NCBI RefSeq assembly: GCF_016908415.1 | Contig: NZ_JAFBDW010000002.1 | Location: forward strand, 345,792 to 409,791 | Length of the DNA: 64,000 bases | Direction: 5' to 3' | Source: Caldicoprobacter guelmensis | GTDB lineage: Bacteria; Bacillota; Clostridia; Caldicoprobacterales; Caldicoprobacteraceae | Shown here: positions 44,729 to 55,359 of the stretch, piece by piece | Numbering within the stretch: position 1 is the first letter of the stretch | Layout of the letters: each line of letters opens with the position of its first letter | Notes under the pieces: generated by a model | The model's input: only the letters and a program-made list of their open reading frames with translations | The model's database searches: none | Told to the model about the DNA's origin: nothing | Program-made: the position numbers and the translations under genes

Positions 44729-45748
44729 ATGAAGGACCAGCTGGAACAGATTAAAAGGGAAGCTGAGCAAGCTCTTGCGCACATAGATAGTCTTGAAGGG
44801 TTGTCGAACTTTCGAGTAGAATTTCTAGGCAAAAAGGGCAAATTAACCCAGATTTTGAGAGGCATGGGAAAGCTCTCTGCTGAGGAGAGGCCCCAAATAG
44901 GCCAGCTTGCTAACCAGATACGGGCTTATCTTGAAGATGAGATTGAAAAGAAGAGAAAGGTGCTTGAAGAGGAGACACTCAACCGACGATTGAAGGATGA
45001 AGTGATCGACGTTACCATGCCGGGCAGGCGCCATTATCGTGGCAAGCTGCATCCCCTTAATATGGTGTTAAACGAAATTAAGGATATTTTCCTGGGAATG
45101 GGTTTTGAGATCGCCGAGGGGCCAGAGGTTGAATGGGATTATTACAATTTTGAGGCCCTTAATATTCCTAAGAATCATCCTGCACGGGATACGCAGGATA
45201 CCTTCTATATTACAGACAATATACTTTTGCGTACCCATACCTCGCCTACCCAGATCCGCGTAATGGAGAGGCAGAAGCCTCCTATAAAGATCATAGTGCC
45301 CGGCCGGGTTTATAGGTCGGATGCGGTGGATGCCACCCACTCTCCCATCTTCCATCAGGTGGAAGGGTTGGTTATAGATAAGAACATCACCATGGGCGAT
45401 TTAAAAGGCGTACTTGACGTGTTTGCCAAGGAGATGTTTGGACCTCAGACAAAGACGCAGTTCAGACCCCATCATTTTCCGTTTACCGAGCCCAGCGCAG
45501 AGATGGATGTGAGCTGTACCACATGCGGTGGCAAGGGATGCCGTGTATGCTCGTATACTGGTTGGATCGAAATTCTAGGTGCCGGTATGGTGCATCCAAA
45601 GGTGTTAAAGTATGGTGGGATTGACCCTGAGCAGTACAGCGGTTTTGCCTTTGGCATGGGCCTTGATCGCATAACCAACCTGAAATATGGGATAGATGAT
45701 ATAAGGCTGCTGTTTGAAAACGATATGCGTTTCCTGGAGCAGTTTTAA
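44729..45748 (+). CDS. pheS: Phenylalanyl-tRNA synthetase alpha chain
   Basis: The protein has 339 residues. An N-terminal coiled coil (about 1-85) binds tRNA. The class II catalytic core has motif 2 in [11 protein letters not shown] and motif 3 in [11 protein letters not shown]. It forms an alpha2-beta2 enzyme with PheT, encoded 14 bases downstream, and is controlled by the T-box. AAAGGAGAGG precedes the ATG. Confidence 0.98.
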   Translation: MKDQLEQIKREAEQALAHIDSLEGLSNFRVEFLGKKGKLTQILRGMGKLSAEERPQIGQLANQIRAYLEDEIEKKRKVLEEETLNRRLKDEVIDVTMPGRRHYRGKLHPLNMVLNEIKDIFLGMGFEIAEGPEVEWDYYNFEALNIPKNHPARDTQDTFYITDNILLRTHTSPTQIRVMERQKPPIKIIVPGRVYRSDAVDATHSPIFHQVEGLVIDKNITMGDLKGVLDVFAKEMFGPQTKTQFRPHHFPFTEPSAEMDVSCTTCGGKGCRVCSYTGWIEILGAGMVHPKVLKYGGIDPEQYSGFAFGMGLDRITNLKYGIDDIRLLFENDMRFLEQF

Positions 45749-45762
45749 GGGGGTGGAGATAA

Positions 45763-48156
45763 ATGCTGGTACCGCTTAAATGGTTGAAAGAGTACGTGAA
45801 AGTAGATGTACCTGTTGAACAGCTGGCGCACCGACTTACCATGACGGGGACAAAAGTTGAGAGTATAACCAGGCTGGGCGAAGGCATAAGTAATGTTGTG
45901 GTGGGAAAAATACTTGAAATAAAGCCTCATCCCAATGCCGACAAGTTGGTGGTATGCGTTGTTGACGTTGGAAAATGCAAGGTGCAAATAGTGACCGGTG
46001 CTCCAAATGTGAAGGAGGGACAGCTTGTACCTGTGGCACTCGATGGCGCTACATTGCCTGGAGGGTATAAGATAACCGCCACCACATTGCGAGGGGTTGA
46101 ATCCCAGGGAATGTTGTGTTCCGGAGAGGAGCTAGGGCTTACCGAAGAAGACTATCCGGGAGCAGGGGTGGACGGTATATTGATTTTGCAGGAAGAATAC
46201 CCTTTGGGGATGGACATAAAGGAAGCATTGGGATTAGATGACCATGTGCTGGAGTTTGAGGTTACTTCCAATCGTCCAGATTGTTTAAGCGTCATAGGCA
46301 TAGCCCGCGAGGCATCGGTGGCTTTGAACTCCTCTTTTACATTGCCGCATATAGAGGTAAAGCCGGGTATCGGGGATGTCAATGCCGAGGCCAAGGTGGT
46401 GGTTGAGGCCCCTGACTTGTGCCCCAGATACTGTGCGCGCGTAGTAAAAGATGTAAAGATTGGCCCATCTCCGAGGTGGATGCAGCGCAGGCTGATTTCT
46501 GCAGGTGTTAGGCCCATAAACAACATCGTTGACATAACCAATTACGTCATGTTGGAGATGGGACAGCCCATGCACGCCTTTGACCTGGATAAGGTGGCGG
46601 GCAGAACCATCGTGGTGCGTACAGCGCGCGAGGGCGAAAGGCTGGTCACACTGGATGACAAGGAAAGGGTGCTCAGCCCGGATATGTTGGTTATAGCCGA
46701 TGTAGAGAAGCCCATAGGCCTGGCGGGAGTTATGGGTGGGGCCAATACTGAGATTACCGATGGAACAAGGAACATTTTGCTGGAAAGTGCGCTGTTTGAT
46801 AGGGGAGTCATACGACAGACGGCAAAGGCGCTTGGAATTCGTAGCGAGGCCTCGCTCAGGTTCGAAAAGGGGTTGGATATACACAACGCAAGAGCTGCTT
46901 TAGACCGTGCTGTGCAGCTTATTCAAGAGTTAGGCATTGGGACAGTTGTTGAGGGAGTGATAGATGTCTGCCATGGTTCTCTAGAGAAGAGAATTTTAGA
47001 GATACCCTGGAAGAGAGTAAACAGCCTTCTAGGTCTTAACCTATCGGCTGATGAGATGGCCGATATTTTGGCTAGGCTGGAGTTCAAGGTTGAGGTAAAG
47101 GGCGAATACATGCGCATAGAGGTTCCATCGTTTAGGCAGGACATAGAGGGTGTGGCCGATATAGCCGAGGAAGTAGCCCGCATCTACGGCTACAATAATA
47201 TACCCATGACTTTGATGGAAGGCACACAAAGCCGGGGCAGGAAGACCAGGCGACAAAAGCTTATGGACAGGGTAAAAGATGTACTGGTTGGCACGGGCCT
47301 TTATGAGGTAGTAACCTACTCTTTTACCAGCCCAAAAGTTTATGGACTATTAGGCATCACCAATCCCCAGCTCATACCCAAAACAGTCAGGATCTTAAAT
47401 CCTTTGGGCGAGGACCAAAGCATAATGCGCACCACGCTCATCCCGAGCCTTCTGGAAGTGCTTTCGCGTAACCGTAACAGGGGAATGGAAAGGTGCCAGA
47501 TATTTGAAATAGGGCCAGCTTTCTTGCCCAAGTCGCTGCCGCTGGAGGATTTGCCAGAGGAAAAGCCGCTTTTGACCATTGCAGAGTACGGGCTGGACCT
47601 CGATTACTATGACCTGAAAGGCAAGGTTGAGGTGTTGCTGGATGAACTGGGGTTGCTGGATGAGGCCGAGTTTGTACCTCATGCTCATCCCACCTTCCAT
47701 CCAGGGAGAACAGCCCTTTTAAAGATAAAAGGAAAAGGAGTAGGATTGCTTGGTGAGATACATCCAAAGGTGGCTAAAAACTTTCAGCTTGAAGTGAGAG
47801 TTCTGGTGGCCGAGCTTGAACTTGATACGCTACTTGATTTTGCAAAAGAGGAGAAAAGATATAGGCCGCTTCCCAAGTATCCGGCTGTTGAGCGAGACCT
47901 GGCGCTGGTGGTCAAGAAAGAAGTGTTGGCTGCTCAGGTGGAAAACTGCATAAAAGAGCTGGGAGGGGAACTGCTCGAAAGAGTGGAGCTCTTTGATGTG
48001 TATGAGGGTAGACAGATACCTGAAGGCTATAAGAGCATAGCATATTCCTTAAGCTATCGTGCTGCCGACAGAACCCTGACGGATGAAGAGGTAAATTCTC
48101 TGCATGATAAGATTGTAAAGGGTCTAGAACAACGGTTGGGTGCAAGGTTGCGATAG
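45763..48156 (+). CDS. pheT: Phenylalanyl-tRNA synthetase beta chain
   Basis: The protein has 797 residues, the full length. An EMAP-like OB tRNA-binding domain (about 40-150; ITGAPNVKEG region) is followed by the B3/B4 editing domain (about 205-380), the B5 domain, the catalytic-like core, and the C-terminal FDX-ACB anticodon-binding domain (about 705-797, KYPAVERDLALVV). It supplies tRNA recognition and editing to the PheST complex. GGGGGTGGAG precedes the ATG. Confidence 0.98.
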   Translation: MLVPLKWLKEYVKVDVPVEQLAHRLTMTGTKVESITRLGEGISNVVVGKILEIKPHPNADKLVVCVVDVGKCKVQIVTGAPNVKEGQLVPVALDGATLPGGYKITATTLRGVESQGMLCSGEELGLTEEDYPGAGVDGILILQEEYPLGMDIKEALGLDDHVLEFEVTSNRPDCLSVIGIAREASVALNSSFTLPHIEVKPGIGDVNAEAKVVVEAPDLCPRYCARVVKDVKIGPSPRWMQRRLISAGVRPINNIVDITNYVMLEMGQPMHAFDLDKVAGRTIVVRTAREGERLVTLDDKERVLSPDMLVIADVEKPIGLAGVMGGANTEITDGTRNILLESALFDRGVIRQTAKALGIRSEASLRFEKGLDIHNARAALDRAVQLIQELGIGTVVEGVIDVCHGSLEKRILEIPWKRVNSLLGLNLSADEMADILARLEFKVEVKGEYMRIEVPSFRQDIEGVADIAEEVARIYGYNNIPMTLMEGTQSRGRKTRRQKLMDRVKDVLVGTGLYEVVTYSFTSPKVYGLLGITNPQLIPKTVRILNPLGEDQSIMRTTLIPSLLEVLSRNRNRGMERCQIFEIGPAFLPKSLPLEDLPEEKPLLTIAEYGLDLDYYDLKGKVEVLLDELGLLDEAEFVPHAHPTFHPGRTALLKIKGKGVGLLGEIHPKVAKNFQLEVRVLVAELELDTLLDFAKEEKRYRPLPKYPAVERDLALVVKKEVLAAQVENCIKELGGELLERVELFDVYEGRQIPEGYKSIAYSLSYRAADRTLTDEEVNSLHDKIVKGLEQRLGARLR

Positions 48157-48187
48157 AGATGGGAGTTCCAAAAATTCGACAAAACGC

Positions 48188-48216
48188 TTGTTTAAACATG
48201 GCGGGTGTTGTATAAT
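48188..48216 (+). promoter_or_regulatory. Promoter of zapA
   Basis: TTGTTT (48188-48193) and TATAAT (48211-48216) are spaced by 17 bases. Confidence 0.6.
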
Positions 48217-48252
48217 AGTACCGAGGATAGCGGGGGAACGGAGATGTGATCC

Positions 48253-48582
48253 ATGGTGGACAAGACTAAAACCGTGGTGAGGATCGGCGGTCGAGAATAT
48301 ACCATAAGGAGTGTGGAGTCTGAGGAGTACATCCACAAAGTGGCCATTTATGTCGACAAGAAGATGGAGGAGATCAGGCAGCGGCAGCCCAATCTCAGCA
48401 CCACGATGTTAGCCATGTTAACGGCCATCAATTTGGCTGATGAGGTTATCAAACTCCAGGAAAGGGTTGAAAAGCTTCAGAGGGAAATAAGCGTCTTGCA
48501 TTCAGTACTGGAAGAGGATGGACGGAATGACATTCCAAATTCATCTGGTGTTTATGATGTATTGCGCAGGGCGCGACGTTGA
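48253..48582 (+). CDS. zapA: Cell division protein ZapA
   Basis: The protein has 109 residues. The N-terminal domain VRIGGREYTIRSVESEEYIHKVA is the ZapA fold; the helix from about 60 to 90 (INLADEVIKLQERVEKLQRE) is the coiled coil for dimerisation. ZapA bundles FtsZ at the division ring. It lies between pheT and mutS2, the usual order in Clostridia. GGAG lies 10-12 bases before the ATG. Confidence 0.92.
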   Translation: MVDKTKTVVRIGGREYTIRSVESEEYIHKVAIYVDKKMEEIRQRQPNLSTTMLAMLTAINLADEVIKLQERVEKLQREISVLHSVLEEDGRNDIPNSSGVYDVLRRARR

Positions 48583-48640
48583 AATAGTGTGAAGGTTTAC
48601 AAAAAAGCAAAAGCATATGAGGAACGATGTGGGTTATAAA

Positions 48641-48665
48641 AAGCAGCCTTTGGGCTGCTTTTTGT
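48641..48665 (+). terminator. Terminator after zapA
   Basis: An 8-bp stem (48641-48648 with 48653-48660) and tight loop are followed by TTTTTG. Confidence 0.85.
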
Positions 48666-48711
48666 TTGGGATTGCCACGTGAGTTTATAGAATCTTTGCC
48701 TATAGGTGTGG

Positions 48712-48717
48712 TATAAT
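48712..48717 (+). promoter_or_regulatory. Extended -10 promoter of mutS2
   Basis: TATAAT at 48712-48717 is preceded by TGG (TG at 48709-48710). No good -35 is present; the extended -10 may suffice. Confidence 0.45.
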
Positions 48718-48768
48718 GAATATCGCAATTTTTCACGGCAAATAAACTTTAAAGTTGAGGGATTGAAT

Positions 48769-51153
48769 GTGAACGAGAGAACATTTCGTGTACTGGAATA
48801 CGATAAGATTATTGAGATGCTTAGTGGCCATACAGTATCGGCGCCTGGGTACGAAATGGTACAAGATTTGCTTCCTTACAGGGAGAAGGATAAGGTGATT
48901 TCGGCCCTGGCAGAAACTGAAGAAGCTTTAAAGATAATGATTAAATACGGGATGTCGCCTTTAGGGGCATTTCCTGATATTCGCAGCCATTTGAGAAGGG
49001 TTGAAAAAAGGGCAATGCTGGGCCCGGAAGAACTGCTGGAGATAGGGCACGTGCTTAAGACGTGCTCCAGGCTTAAAGAAGCCTTTAAAAGCAGGGATGG
49101 CTTAAATGAAGCCGGGCTCACCATCATTCCAGGATTAGTGTATCAGCTAAAATCTCACGACGGGTTGATGAACGAGATATTCAGGTGTATAGAGCCTGAT
49201 GGGCGGATAGCAGACAGTGCTAGTCCCGAGCTTCACGATATTCGCCGCAATATAACGCGGTGTCAAGAGAAAATAAAGGAGCTTTTGAATAGCTATATAC
49301 AGTCCCCGCAGTACCAGAAATTCCTTCAGGAGCCTATTGTTACTATAAGGAATGGAAGGTACGTTATTCCGGTAAAGCAGGAGTATCGCTCCAACGTGCC
49401 TGGATTGGTACACGACCAGTCGGTCAGCGGAGCTACCCTGTTTATTGAGCCCATGGCGGTGGTGGAAGCCAACAACAAGCTTAAGGAATGGATGCTCAAA
49501 GAAGAGCAGGAAATAAAGCGCATCTTGTCCAGGTTGACTGAAGAGGTCTGGAAAGTTAGAGAAGACATTAGCGGTTCATTTGAAATCTTAAGCCGGCTCG
49601 ACTTCATCTTTGCCAAGGGAAAATTGGGGCATTCGATGAAGGGCGTGGTGCCCAGGATTGTAGATGGCGGTAAGGTTAATATAGTAAACGGTAGGCATCC
49701 GTTGATACCCGAGCATCAAGTCGTGCCTATAAGTCTTAATTTGGGGTATGACTTTAATACACTTGTGATCACAGGTCCCAATACCGGCGGTAAAACCGTG
49801 ACATTGAAGACTGTAGGTTTGTTTGTATTGATGGCACAGGCTGGCCTTTGTTTGCCAGCCGATTACGGTACCGAGATAGGCATATTTCAGAAAGTGTTTG
49901 CCGACATAGGAGATGAGCAGAGTATAGAGCAGAACCTCAGCACTTTCTCCTCACATATGGTAAATATTGTATCGATTATTGACAACGTGGATAGAGGTTC
50001 CCTAGTGCTGCTGGATGAGCTGGGAGCAGGTACTGACCCCACTGAAGGTGCTGCTCTGGCCATGGCCATCCTTGAGTATTTGCACAATTGTGGTGCTAAA
50101 ACCGTTGCTACGACGCACTACAGCCAGCTTAAGGTTTTTGCCATGACAAAGCCGGGGATGGAGAACGCCTCTATGGAGTTTGACGTAGAGACATTGAGCC
50201 CCACTTTCAGACTGCTTATAGGCATACCTGGTAGAAGTAACGCTTTTCAGATATCCAAGAGGTTGGGGCTTAAGGAGGATATCATTGAAAAGGCCAGGGA
50301 GTTTTTGACGCAAGAGGACATCCGGTTTGAGGATTTGATTTCAGACCTAGAGTATAACAGGGCTAAAGCACGGGAGGAACGTGAAAAGGCAGCAAAATAT
50401 TTAAGGGAGATAGAGAGGGAAAGGGAGAGGCTTGCTGAAAAAGAGTCTCACCTTGAGGCGGCACGCCAGCAAATACTTCGGAAGGCCAGGGAAGAGGCCA
50501 GGATGATACTGCGCCAGGCCAAAGAAGAGGCTGACCAAATCATCAAGGAGTTGAACAGGTTGTCACAGGTGGCAGCTGAAAAGGAGCGTAACAGGTCTAT
50601 CGAGCAATACAGGATGAAGTTGAAGCAAAGCCTGGACAGGCTGGATGGTGAGCTTGCTAAAGAGGCCAGCTCGTCTAACAAGTACCATGAACCGGTTAAA
50701 GAGGTCCGTCTGGGTGAGACGGTGTATATAAGTTCGCTGGGGCAAAAGGGGCAGGTACTCACCCTCCCAGATGATAATGGGGAGATTACCGTTCAAGTGG
50801 GCATAATGAAGGTGGCGGTCAAGCTGTCAGATATAAGAAGGGTTGACGAGGGCGATGATGCAGCAACTGCTGTCATTTCAGCTAAAAAGCCTTCGCCCAG
50901 AATGACAAGCGTTTTGCCCGAGATAGACTTAAGGGGTCAGACGGTGGATGAGGCTTTGATGAACGTGGATAAGTATCTGGATGACGCTTTTTTGGCTGGG
51001 TTAAAACAGGTGACAATTATCCACGGTAAAGGCACGGGGGCTTTGAGAGAAGCCATCCATCAATACCTTCGTCATCATCCCCATGTAAACTCCTTCCGCC
51101 TCGGGAAATACGGCGAGGGTGAGAGCGGCGTCACCATAGTGGAGCTAAAATAA
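48769..51153 (+). CDS. mutS2: Endonuclease/ribosome-rescue factor MutS2
   Basis: The product has 794 residues. The core and lever domains (about 1-310) precede the ATPase with Walker A GPNTGGKT (about 335) and Walker B LLDELGAGTDP. A charged coiled coil (about 520-640) leads to the C-terminal Smr domain with DLRGQTVDEA and IIHGKGTGALR. MutS2 suppresses recombination and, in Bacillus, splits collided ribosomes. GTG at 48769 is 8 bases from GAGG and gives the family N-terminus (NERTFRVLEYDKI); upstream in-frame codons are not supported. Confidence 0.95.
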   Translation: MNERTFRVLEYDKIIEMLSGHTVSAPGYEMVQDLLPYREKDKVISALAETEEALKIMIKYGMSPLGAFPDIRSHLRRVEKRAMLGPEELLEIGHVLKTCSRLKEAFKSRDGLNEAGLTIIPGLVYQLKSHDGLMNEIFRCIEPDGRIADSASPELHDIRRNITRCQEKIKELLNSYIQSPQYQKFLQEPIVTIRNGRYVIPVKQEYRSNVPGLVHDQSVSGATLFIEPMAVVEANNKLKEWMLKEEQEIKRILSRLTEEVWKVREDISGSFEILSRLDFIFAKGKLGHSMKGVVPRIVDGGKVNIVNGRHPLIPEHQVVPISLNLGYDFNTLVITGPNTGGKTVTLKTVGLFVLMAQAGLCLPADYGTEIGIFQKVFADIGDEQSIEQNLSTFSSHMVNIVSIIDNVDRGSLVLLDELGAGTDPTEGAALAMAILEYLHNCGAKTVATTHYSQLKVFAMTKPGMENASMEFDVETLSPTFRLLIGIPGRSNAFQISKRLGLKEDIIEKAREFLTQEDIRFEDLISDLEYNRAKAREEREKAAKYLREIERERERLAEKESHLEAARQQILRKAREEARMILRQAKEEADQIIKELNRLSQVAAEKERNRSIEQYRMKLKQSLDRLDGELAKEASSSNKYHEPVKEVRLGETVYISSLGQKGQVLTLPDDNGEITVQVGIMKVAVKLSDIRRVDEGDDAATAVISAKKPSPRMTSVLPEIDLRGQTVDEALMNVDKYLDDAFLAGLKQVTIIHGKGTGALREAIHQYLRHHPHVNSFRLGKYGEGESGVTIVELK

Positions 51154-51173
51154 AAAAGCAAAGAAGGAGTTGG

Positions 51174-51650
51174 GTGGTTGGTATGATTTTGGTAAGCGCG
51201 TGTCTGGCAGGGATATGCTGTAAATACAATGGAGGGGACAACGGCGTCCCTCTTATCAAAGAGCTTGTGCGGCAGGGCAAGGCCATTCCGCTGTGTCCCG
51301 AGCAGTTGGGTGGCCTGCCCACGCCCAGGCTGCCGGCAGAGATAAAAGGCGGCAGCGCTCGCGATGTTTGGCAAGGCAAAGCTTTGGTAGTGAGAAAAGA
51401 CGGCGTTGATGTCACCGAAAATTTCATAAGGGGTGCAAGGGAGGTTTTGAAGTTTTGTCGAGAGATGGGGATAAAGCGAGCTATCTTAAAGGCAAGGAGC
51501 CCTTCCTGCGGTAAAGGATTGATATACGATGGGACATTTACGGGCAAGCTTGTTGAGGGGAATGGCATTACCGCACAATTGCTTATCGACAATGGAATTG
51601 GAGTATTGACTGAAGACGAGATTGCAACGTTATACTTGTTAAATGATTAA
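51174..51650 (+). CDS. DUF523 family protein
   Basis: The protein has about 158 residues. The conserved cysteines of the family are in SACLAGICCKYNG at the N-terminus and in ARSPSCGKG near residue 112, suggesting a metal or iron-sulfur site. Also conserved are PLCPEQLGGLPTPR and the DVTENF segment. Function unknown. GTG at 51174 is 4 bases from AAGGAG; ATG at 51183 (MILVSACL) fits the family start equally well. It follows mutS2 by 20 bases. Confidence 0.85.
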   Translation: MVGMILVSACLAGICCKYNGGDNGVPLIKELVRQGKAIPLCPEQLGGLPTPRLPAEIKGGSARDVWQGKALVVRKDGVDVTENFIRGAREVLKFCREMGIKRAILKARSPSCGKGLIYDGTFTGKLVEGNGITAQLLIDNGIGVLTEDEIATLYLLND

Positions 51651-51693
51651 ATGTATAATTCATTATACACCTGTCACGCTAGTATAAAACATC

Positions 51694-51722
51694 TTGAAAC
51701 TATGCGTAAAATGAAGTAATAT
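51694..51722 (+). promoter_or_regulatory. Promoter of the AraC-type sensor gene
   Basis: TTGAAA (51694-51699) and TAATAT (51717-51722) are spaced by 17 bases. Confidence 0.5.
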
Positions 51723-51798
51723 AAGAATATAGAATAGCACTAACTAAAATGAGAAACCTAAGGTAACGAGGTAAGAATATAATGGGAGGATTTTTTTA

Positions 51799-54117
51799 AT
51801 GAAGGACCAATCTTTTTTTATTAAATTGTTTATTTCGTTTACGCTTTTGTTGGTCATAATAACTGTAATCTATATTTTGATATACGAACAAGTGGTAATA
51901 AATAGTTCTAAAGAAGAAATTGGCAGAAACTATATAGGAAAATTAAAAGTAGCAGAGAAGATTATGACAGAGTTTAAAAATGCTGTTCGAAAAGATATTG
52001 TAAGGCTGGCGGCCAGTAATTCAGTAAGTGCTCTCGTGGAGTTAAAGAATCTAAAAAAAGGTAATAGATTGGCTTTTGACAATCAATCTTTAATAAAGCT
52101 TTCGAATGCACAAAAGTCAATTTTAGAAGTAGTTAATGCTAATATAAGGTATGAATCAATATATTTATATATTGAGGACCTGGGGTTTTGTTTGACTAGC
52201 AATCAAGGATTGATATTTAATGACGATATAATGGATACAGGTTGGTTCAAAGCTTATATTGACTATAAAAATAACAGAAAACCCTTGGGCTGGATAGATA
52301 CTAGGTTACCCGAGAGAGATGATAGCTCAATTTATCCTGCTTATAGCTATGTTGCAACATATGTTTTTCCTTTGACTCCTTATACAAGCGTATTACAAGG
52401 GGCGCTTGTTTTAAATATAAAGGAAGATGCGTTATCCCAACTCATCAATACTGATGATATAAACAAAGAGGGATATATTTTTATTATTGATAGCAATGGC
52501 GATGTTGTGACTCATGTAGATAAAAATTACGTGGGTTACAATATTTCCAGTATAGGTTATATAGATAAAATATTAAAGAGTGATGCAATCGATGGATACT
52601 TTATTAATGAAATGGAACAAAAAAATATTTTAATATCTTATTATAAATCCATTAATGATAACTGGATTTATATAGGCGTTTTTTCTCTGGAGCCTTTGCT
52701 TAGTAAGATTAATAATTTACGTACAAGGGTTATTTATTCTTCAGTACTGATAGCGTTACTAAGCATATTGAGCGTTTACTTAATATCGAGAAAGTTGTCC
52801 AGCCCCATAACAAAATTAATTCAAGATATTAAGCTCAATAAAGGGATAAATATTTATGAAAGTAAAGATGAGATGACAATATTGAGAAGAGCTTTTGAAT
52901 CGCTTTCAAATCAGCTAGCACAAAATAAGATGAACATCAAGCAGGTTTATTTGAATAATTTATTAAACGCCAATTATTCATATGGAAATGTTGAAAACGA
53001 TGGGTTAATTGAGGAATATTTTAAGTACGGACATTTTATATGTGTTTCTGTGATGATAGATAAGTATTATGAATTTGCAAATAAATATGAAGTAGAAAGG
53101 CAGTATTATTTAAAGATGTTGATAATAAACATTGTAAAGCAGATTATAGGGATGGATTATCTGTGTGAAGGAGTTAATTTAGATGGTGGAGAAATCGCAT
53201 TTATCATCAATATAAGTGATGATCATGTGTATAAAATATATGAGGATTTAAGAAGATATTTCCATGAAATACAGAACGAGATTGGCAAGATATTAGATTT
53301 TACTGTATCTGTAGGAATCGGAAGGTGTTATGAAGGAATATCAAAAATACATGTGTCATATATGGAGGCAAAACAAGCGCTTAAATGGAGATTGGTTCTT
53401 GGGTATGGCAGTATTGTTTTATGGAATGAGGAATTTGGGAATTACAGCTATTATTACCCGTATACAATCGAAAAGAGCATATTAAATCAACTGGAATCCA
53501 GGGATATAGATAGAATTGAAAGGACTGTGGCTGAATTGATGAGCGAACTAAAAGAAAAGCAGGATATATCTTGCGATAATATCTTATTGGTCATAAACCA
53601 ACTTGTGGGGAATACTATAGTGAAATATCTCACTGAGCTTAAGCTAGACATGAACGATGTTTTTGGCCATGATTTTAATATCTATAGCGAACTTTCTCGT
53701 AAGGAGACATTAGATGAAATAGAGGCTTGGCTTGTCAAGATGTACAGGGCTATAATAGACTTTCTTATAGCGTACGAAGAAGAGGAAGACGAGACTGTAA
53801 GAAAGATAGTGGATTTTATAGAAAGAAATTATAAGAAAGACATAGGAATACAGGAAGTAGCAAGCTTTGTAGGATTGAGTTATTCTCATGTTAGAAAGGT
53901 GTTTAAGAGCAGGATTGGAGAAAACATCGTTGAATTTATCAATAAGCTAAGGATAGAAGAGGCAAAAAAGCTGCTACTTAATACTGAACTGCCCGTAAGG
54001 GAGATAGCATTGATTGTGGGGTATAACAGCGATCAGACGTTTGCAAGAATATTCAAAAAAGTGGAAGGGGTTACCCCCGGAGAATATAGAAGGTTTAAAA
54101 ATAGTATGGATGTATGA
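51799..54117 (+). CDS. Membrane-bound AraC-family sensor-regulator
   Basis: The protein has 772 residues. A membrane segment (about 8-30) precedes an extracytoplasmic dCache-like sensor (about 35-300), then a second segment (about 308-330) and a HAMP-like helix. A middle region resembles a degenerate GGDEF domain (GGEIAFII), and the C-terminal 100 residues are an AraC HTH pair (IQEVASFVGLSYSHVRKVFK; VGYNSDQTFARIFKK). It can sense a sugar outside and bind DNA inside without a kinase. This layout is standard beside LplB/YtcP-type importers, whose genes follow 211 bases downstream. GGGAGG precedes the ATG. Confidence 0.9.
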   Translation: MKDQSFFIKLFISFTLLLVIITVIYILIYEQVVINSSKEEIGRNYIGKLKVAEKIMTEFKNAVRKDIVRLAASNSVSALVELKNLKKGNRLAFDNQSLIKLSNAQKSILEVVNANIRYESIYLYIEDLGFCLTSNQGLIFNDDIMDTGWFKAYIDYKNNRKPLGWIDTRLPERDDSSIYPAYSYVATYVFPLTPYTSVLQGALVLNIKEDALSQLINTDDINKEGYIFIIDSNGDVVTHVDKNYVGYNISSIGYIDKILKSDAIDGYFINEMEQKNILISYYKSINDNWIYIGVFSLEPLLSKINNLRTRVIYSSVLIALLSILSVYLISRKLSSPITKLIQDIKLNKGINIYESKDEMTILRRAFESLSNQLAQNKMNIKQVYLNNLLNANYSYGNVENDGLIEEYFKYGHFICVSVMIDKYYEFANKYEVERQYYLKMLIINIVKQIIGMDYLCEGVNLDGGEIAFIINISDDHVYKIYEDLRRYFHEIQNEIGKILDFTVSVGIGRCYEGISKIHVSYMEAKQALKWRLVLGYGSIVLWNEEFGNYSYYYPYTIEKSILNQLESRDIDRIERTVAELMSELKEKQDISCDNILLVINQLVGNTIVKYLTELKLDMNDVFGHDFNIYSELSRKETLDEIEAWLVKMYRAIIDFLIAYEEEEDETVRKIVDFIERNYKKDIGIQEVASFVGLSYSHVRKVFKSRIGENIVEFINKLRIEEAKKLLLNTELPVREIALIVGYNSDQTFARIFKKVEGVTPGEYRRFKNSMDV

Positions 54118-54152
54118 TGTTTTGGGTTTTTTGTCATGTTGGTTTGTATACA

Positions 54153-54190
54153 AAGATGGCTTCCTCAAAAAGGAAGCTGTCTTTTATTTT
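54153..54190 (+). terminator. Terminator after the AraC-type gene
   Basis: A 13-base stem with wobble/mismatch (54153-54165 with 54171-54183) and a 5-base loop is followed by TTTATTTT. Confidence 0.75.
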
Positions 54191-54328
54191 AAGGATAATC
54201 AAAATTGAAAGTTCAAAATCAAAATTAATTGTTGATGTGCAAAGTTGTGATAACGTAAAATCAAAGCAGAACAAAGAGTATTGATTTACGAACTTGTGTA
54301 GTGCTTTTAACTTAAAGGAGGTTCATTT

Positions 54329-55300
54329 ATGCTATACAATGACGTGAATTTGGCAACTGACATCGCAAAAAATAAAGCAGGCATAAGGACAAGAAGGAAA
54401 AAGTTTATTGCTTATATGTCGCAACATTACCTGCTCTACATTTTTTTGATATTGCCTATGGCTTACTTCTTCATATTCAAATATATACCCATGTATGGAT
54501 TGCTTATAGCTTTTAAAGATTATAATATGTTTCAAGGGATATGGGGAAGCCCCTGGAACAATTTTGCTACGTTTAAAGAAATATTTGGAATGAAAGATTT
54601 TTATCGAGCTGTGCGAAATACTCTCCTTTTAAATGGGTTAGATTTAGTAGCAGGATTCCCTGCACCTATTATACTTGCCATTATGCTGAGTGAGCTGAGA
54701 AATAAAACCTATAAGAAGATATCACAAACTATACTGTATCTGCCTCACTTTTTGTCATGGATTGTTATAGGTGGTATTGTGATACAGCTTTTTTCAACGC
54801 AAACAGGGTTGATTAATGTAGTTCTTAAGAAAATGGGTATAGGGCCGGTGGAGTTCTTGAGCAAAAAGAATAATTGGCTTTTGGTATACGTGGCTTCTGG
54901 AGTATGGCAGAGCGCCGGTTGGAATGCAATAATATACTTAGCTGCTATAGCAGGTATAAATCCAGAATTATATGAAGCAGCCACTGTTGATGGTGCAGGA
55001 AGGCTGAGGAAAATATGGCATGTCACCCTTCCGTGCATTAAACCTACTATAATAATTCTGTTGATACTCAATGTGGGTAGAATTGCACAAATTGGTTTTG
55101 ATCGGCCTTATGCTATGGGGAACTATTTTGTAACCGAGGTCTCAGATGTTATCAGTACTTTTGTGTATAGAGTTGGCTTGCGCTCAGGTAGGTTTTCAAC
55201 GGCTACAGCAGTGGGCTTTTTCCAATCTGTAGTGGGTATGGTCTTTTTGTTGACGGCCAATTATATTGCGGAGAAGTTCGACGAACAAGGAATATGGTAA
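54329..55300 (+). CDS. Sugar ABC transporter permease, LplB family
   Basis: The protein has 323 residues and six membrane segments. The EAA loop is YEAATVDGAGRLRKIWHVTLP near residue 215. It pairs with the second permease and the lipoprotein below; no ATPase gene is present, as is usual because a shared MsmX-type ATPase serves such importers. With uxuA and alpha-glucuronidase genes following, aldouronic acids (AguEFG-like) are the likely cargo. AAAGGAGG precedes the ATG by 7 bases. Confidence 0.9.
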   Translation: MLYNDVNLATDIAKNKAGIRTRRKKFIAYMSQHYLLYIFLILPMAYFFIFKYIPMYGLLIAFKDYNMFQGIWGSPWNNFATFKEIFGMKDFYRAVRNTLLLNGLDLVAGFPAPIILAIMLSELRNKTYKKISQTILYLPHFLSWIVIGGIVIQLFSTQTGLINVVLKKMGIGPVEFLSKKNNWLLVYVASGVWQSAGWNAIIYLAAIAGINPELYEAATVDGAGRLRKIWHVTLPCIKPTIIILLILNVGRIAQIGFDRPYAMGNYFVTEVSDVISTFVYRVGLRSGRFSTATAVGFFQSVVGMVFLLTANYIAEKFDEQGIW

Positions 55301-55359
55301 CTATGGTGTATAAGCGGTCGAAAATAAGCCAAAAGGGGTTTTTAGGAGGTAAAGGTGTA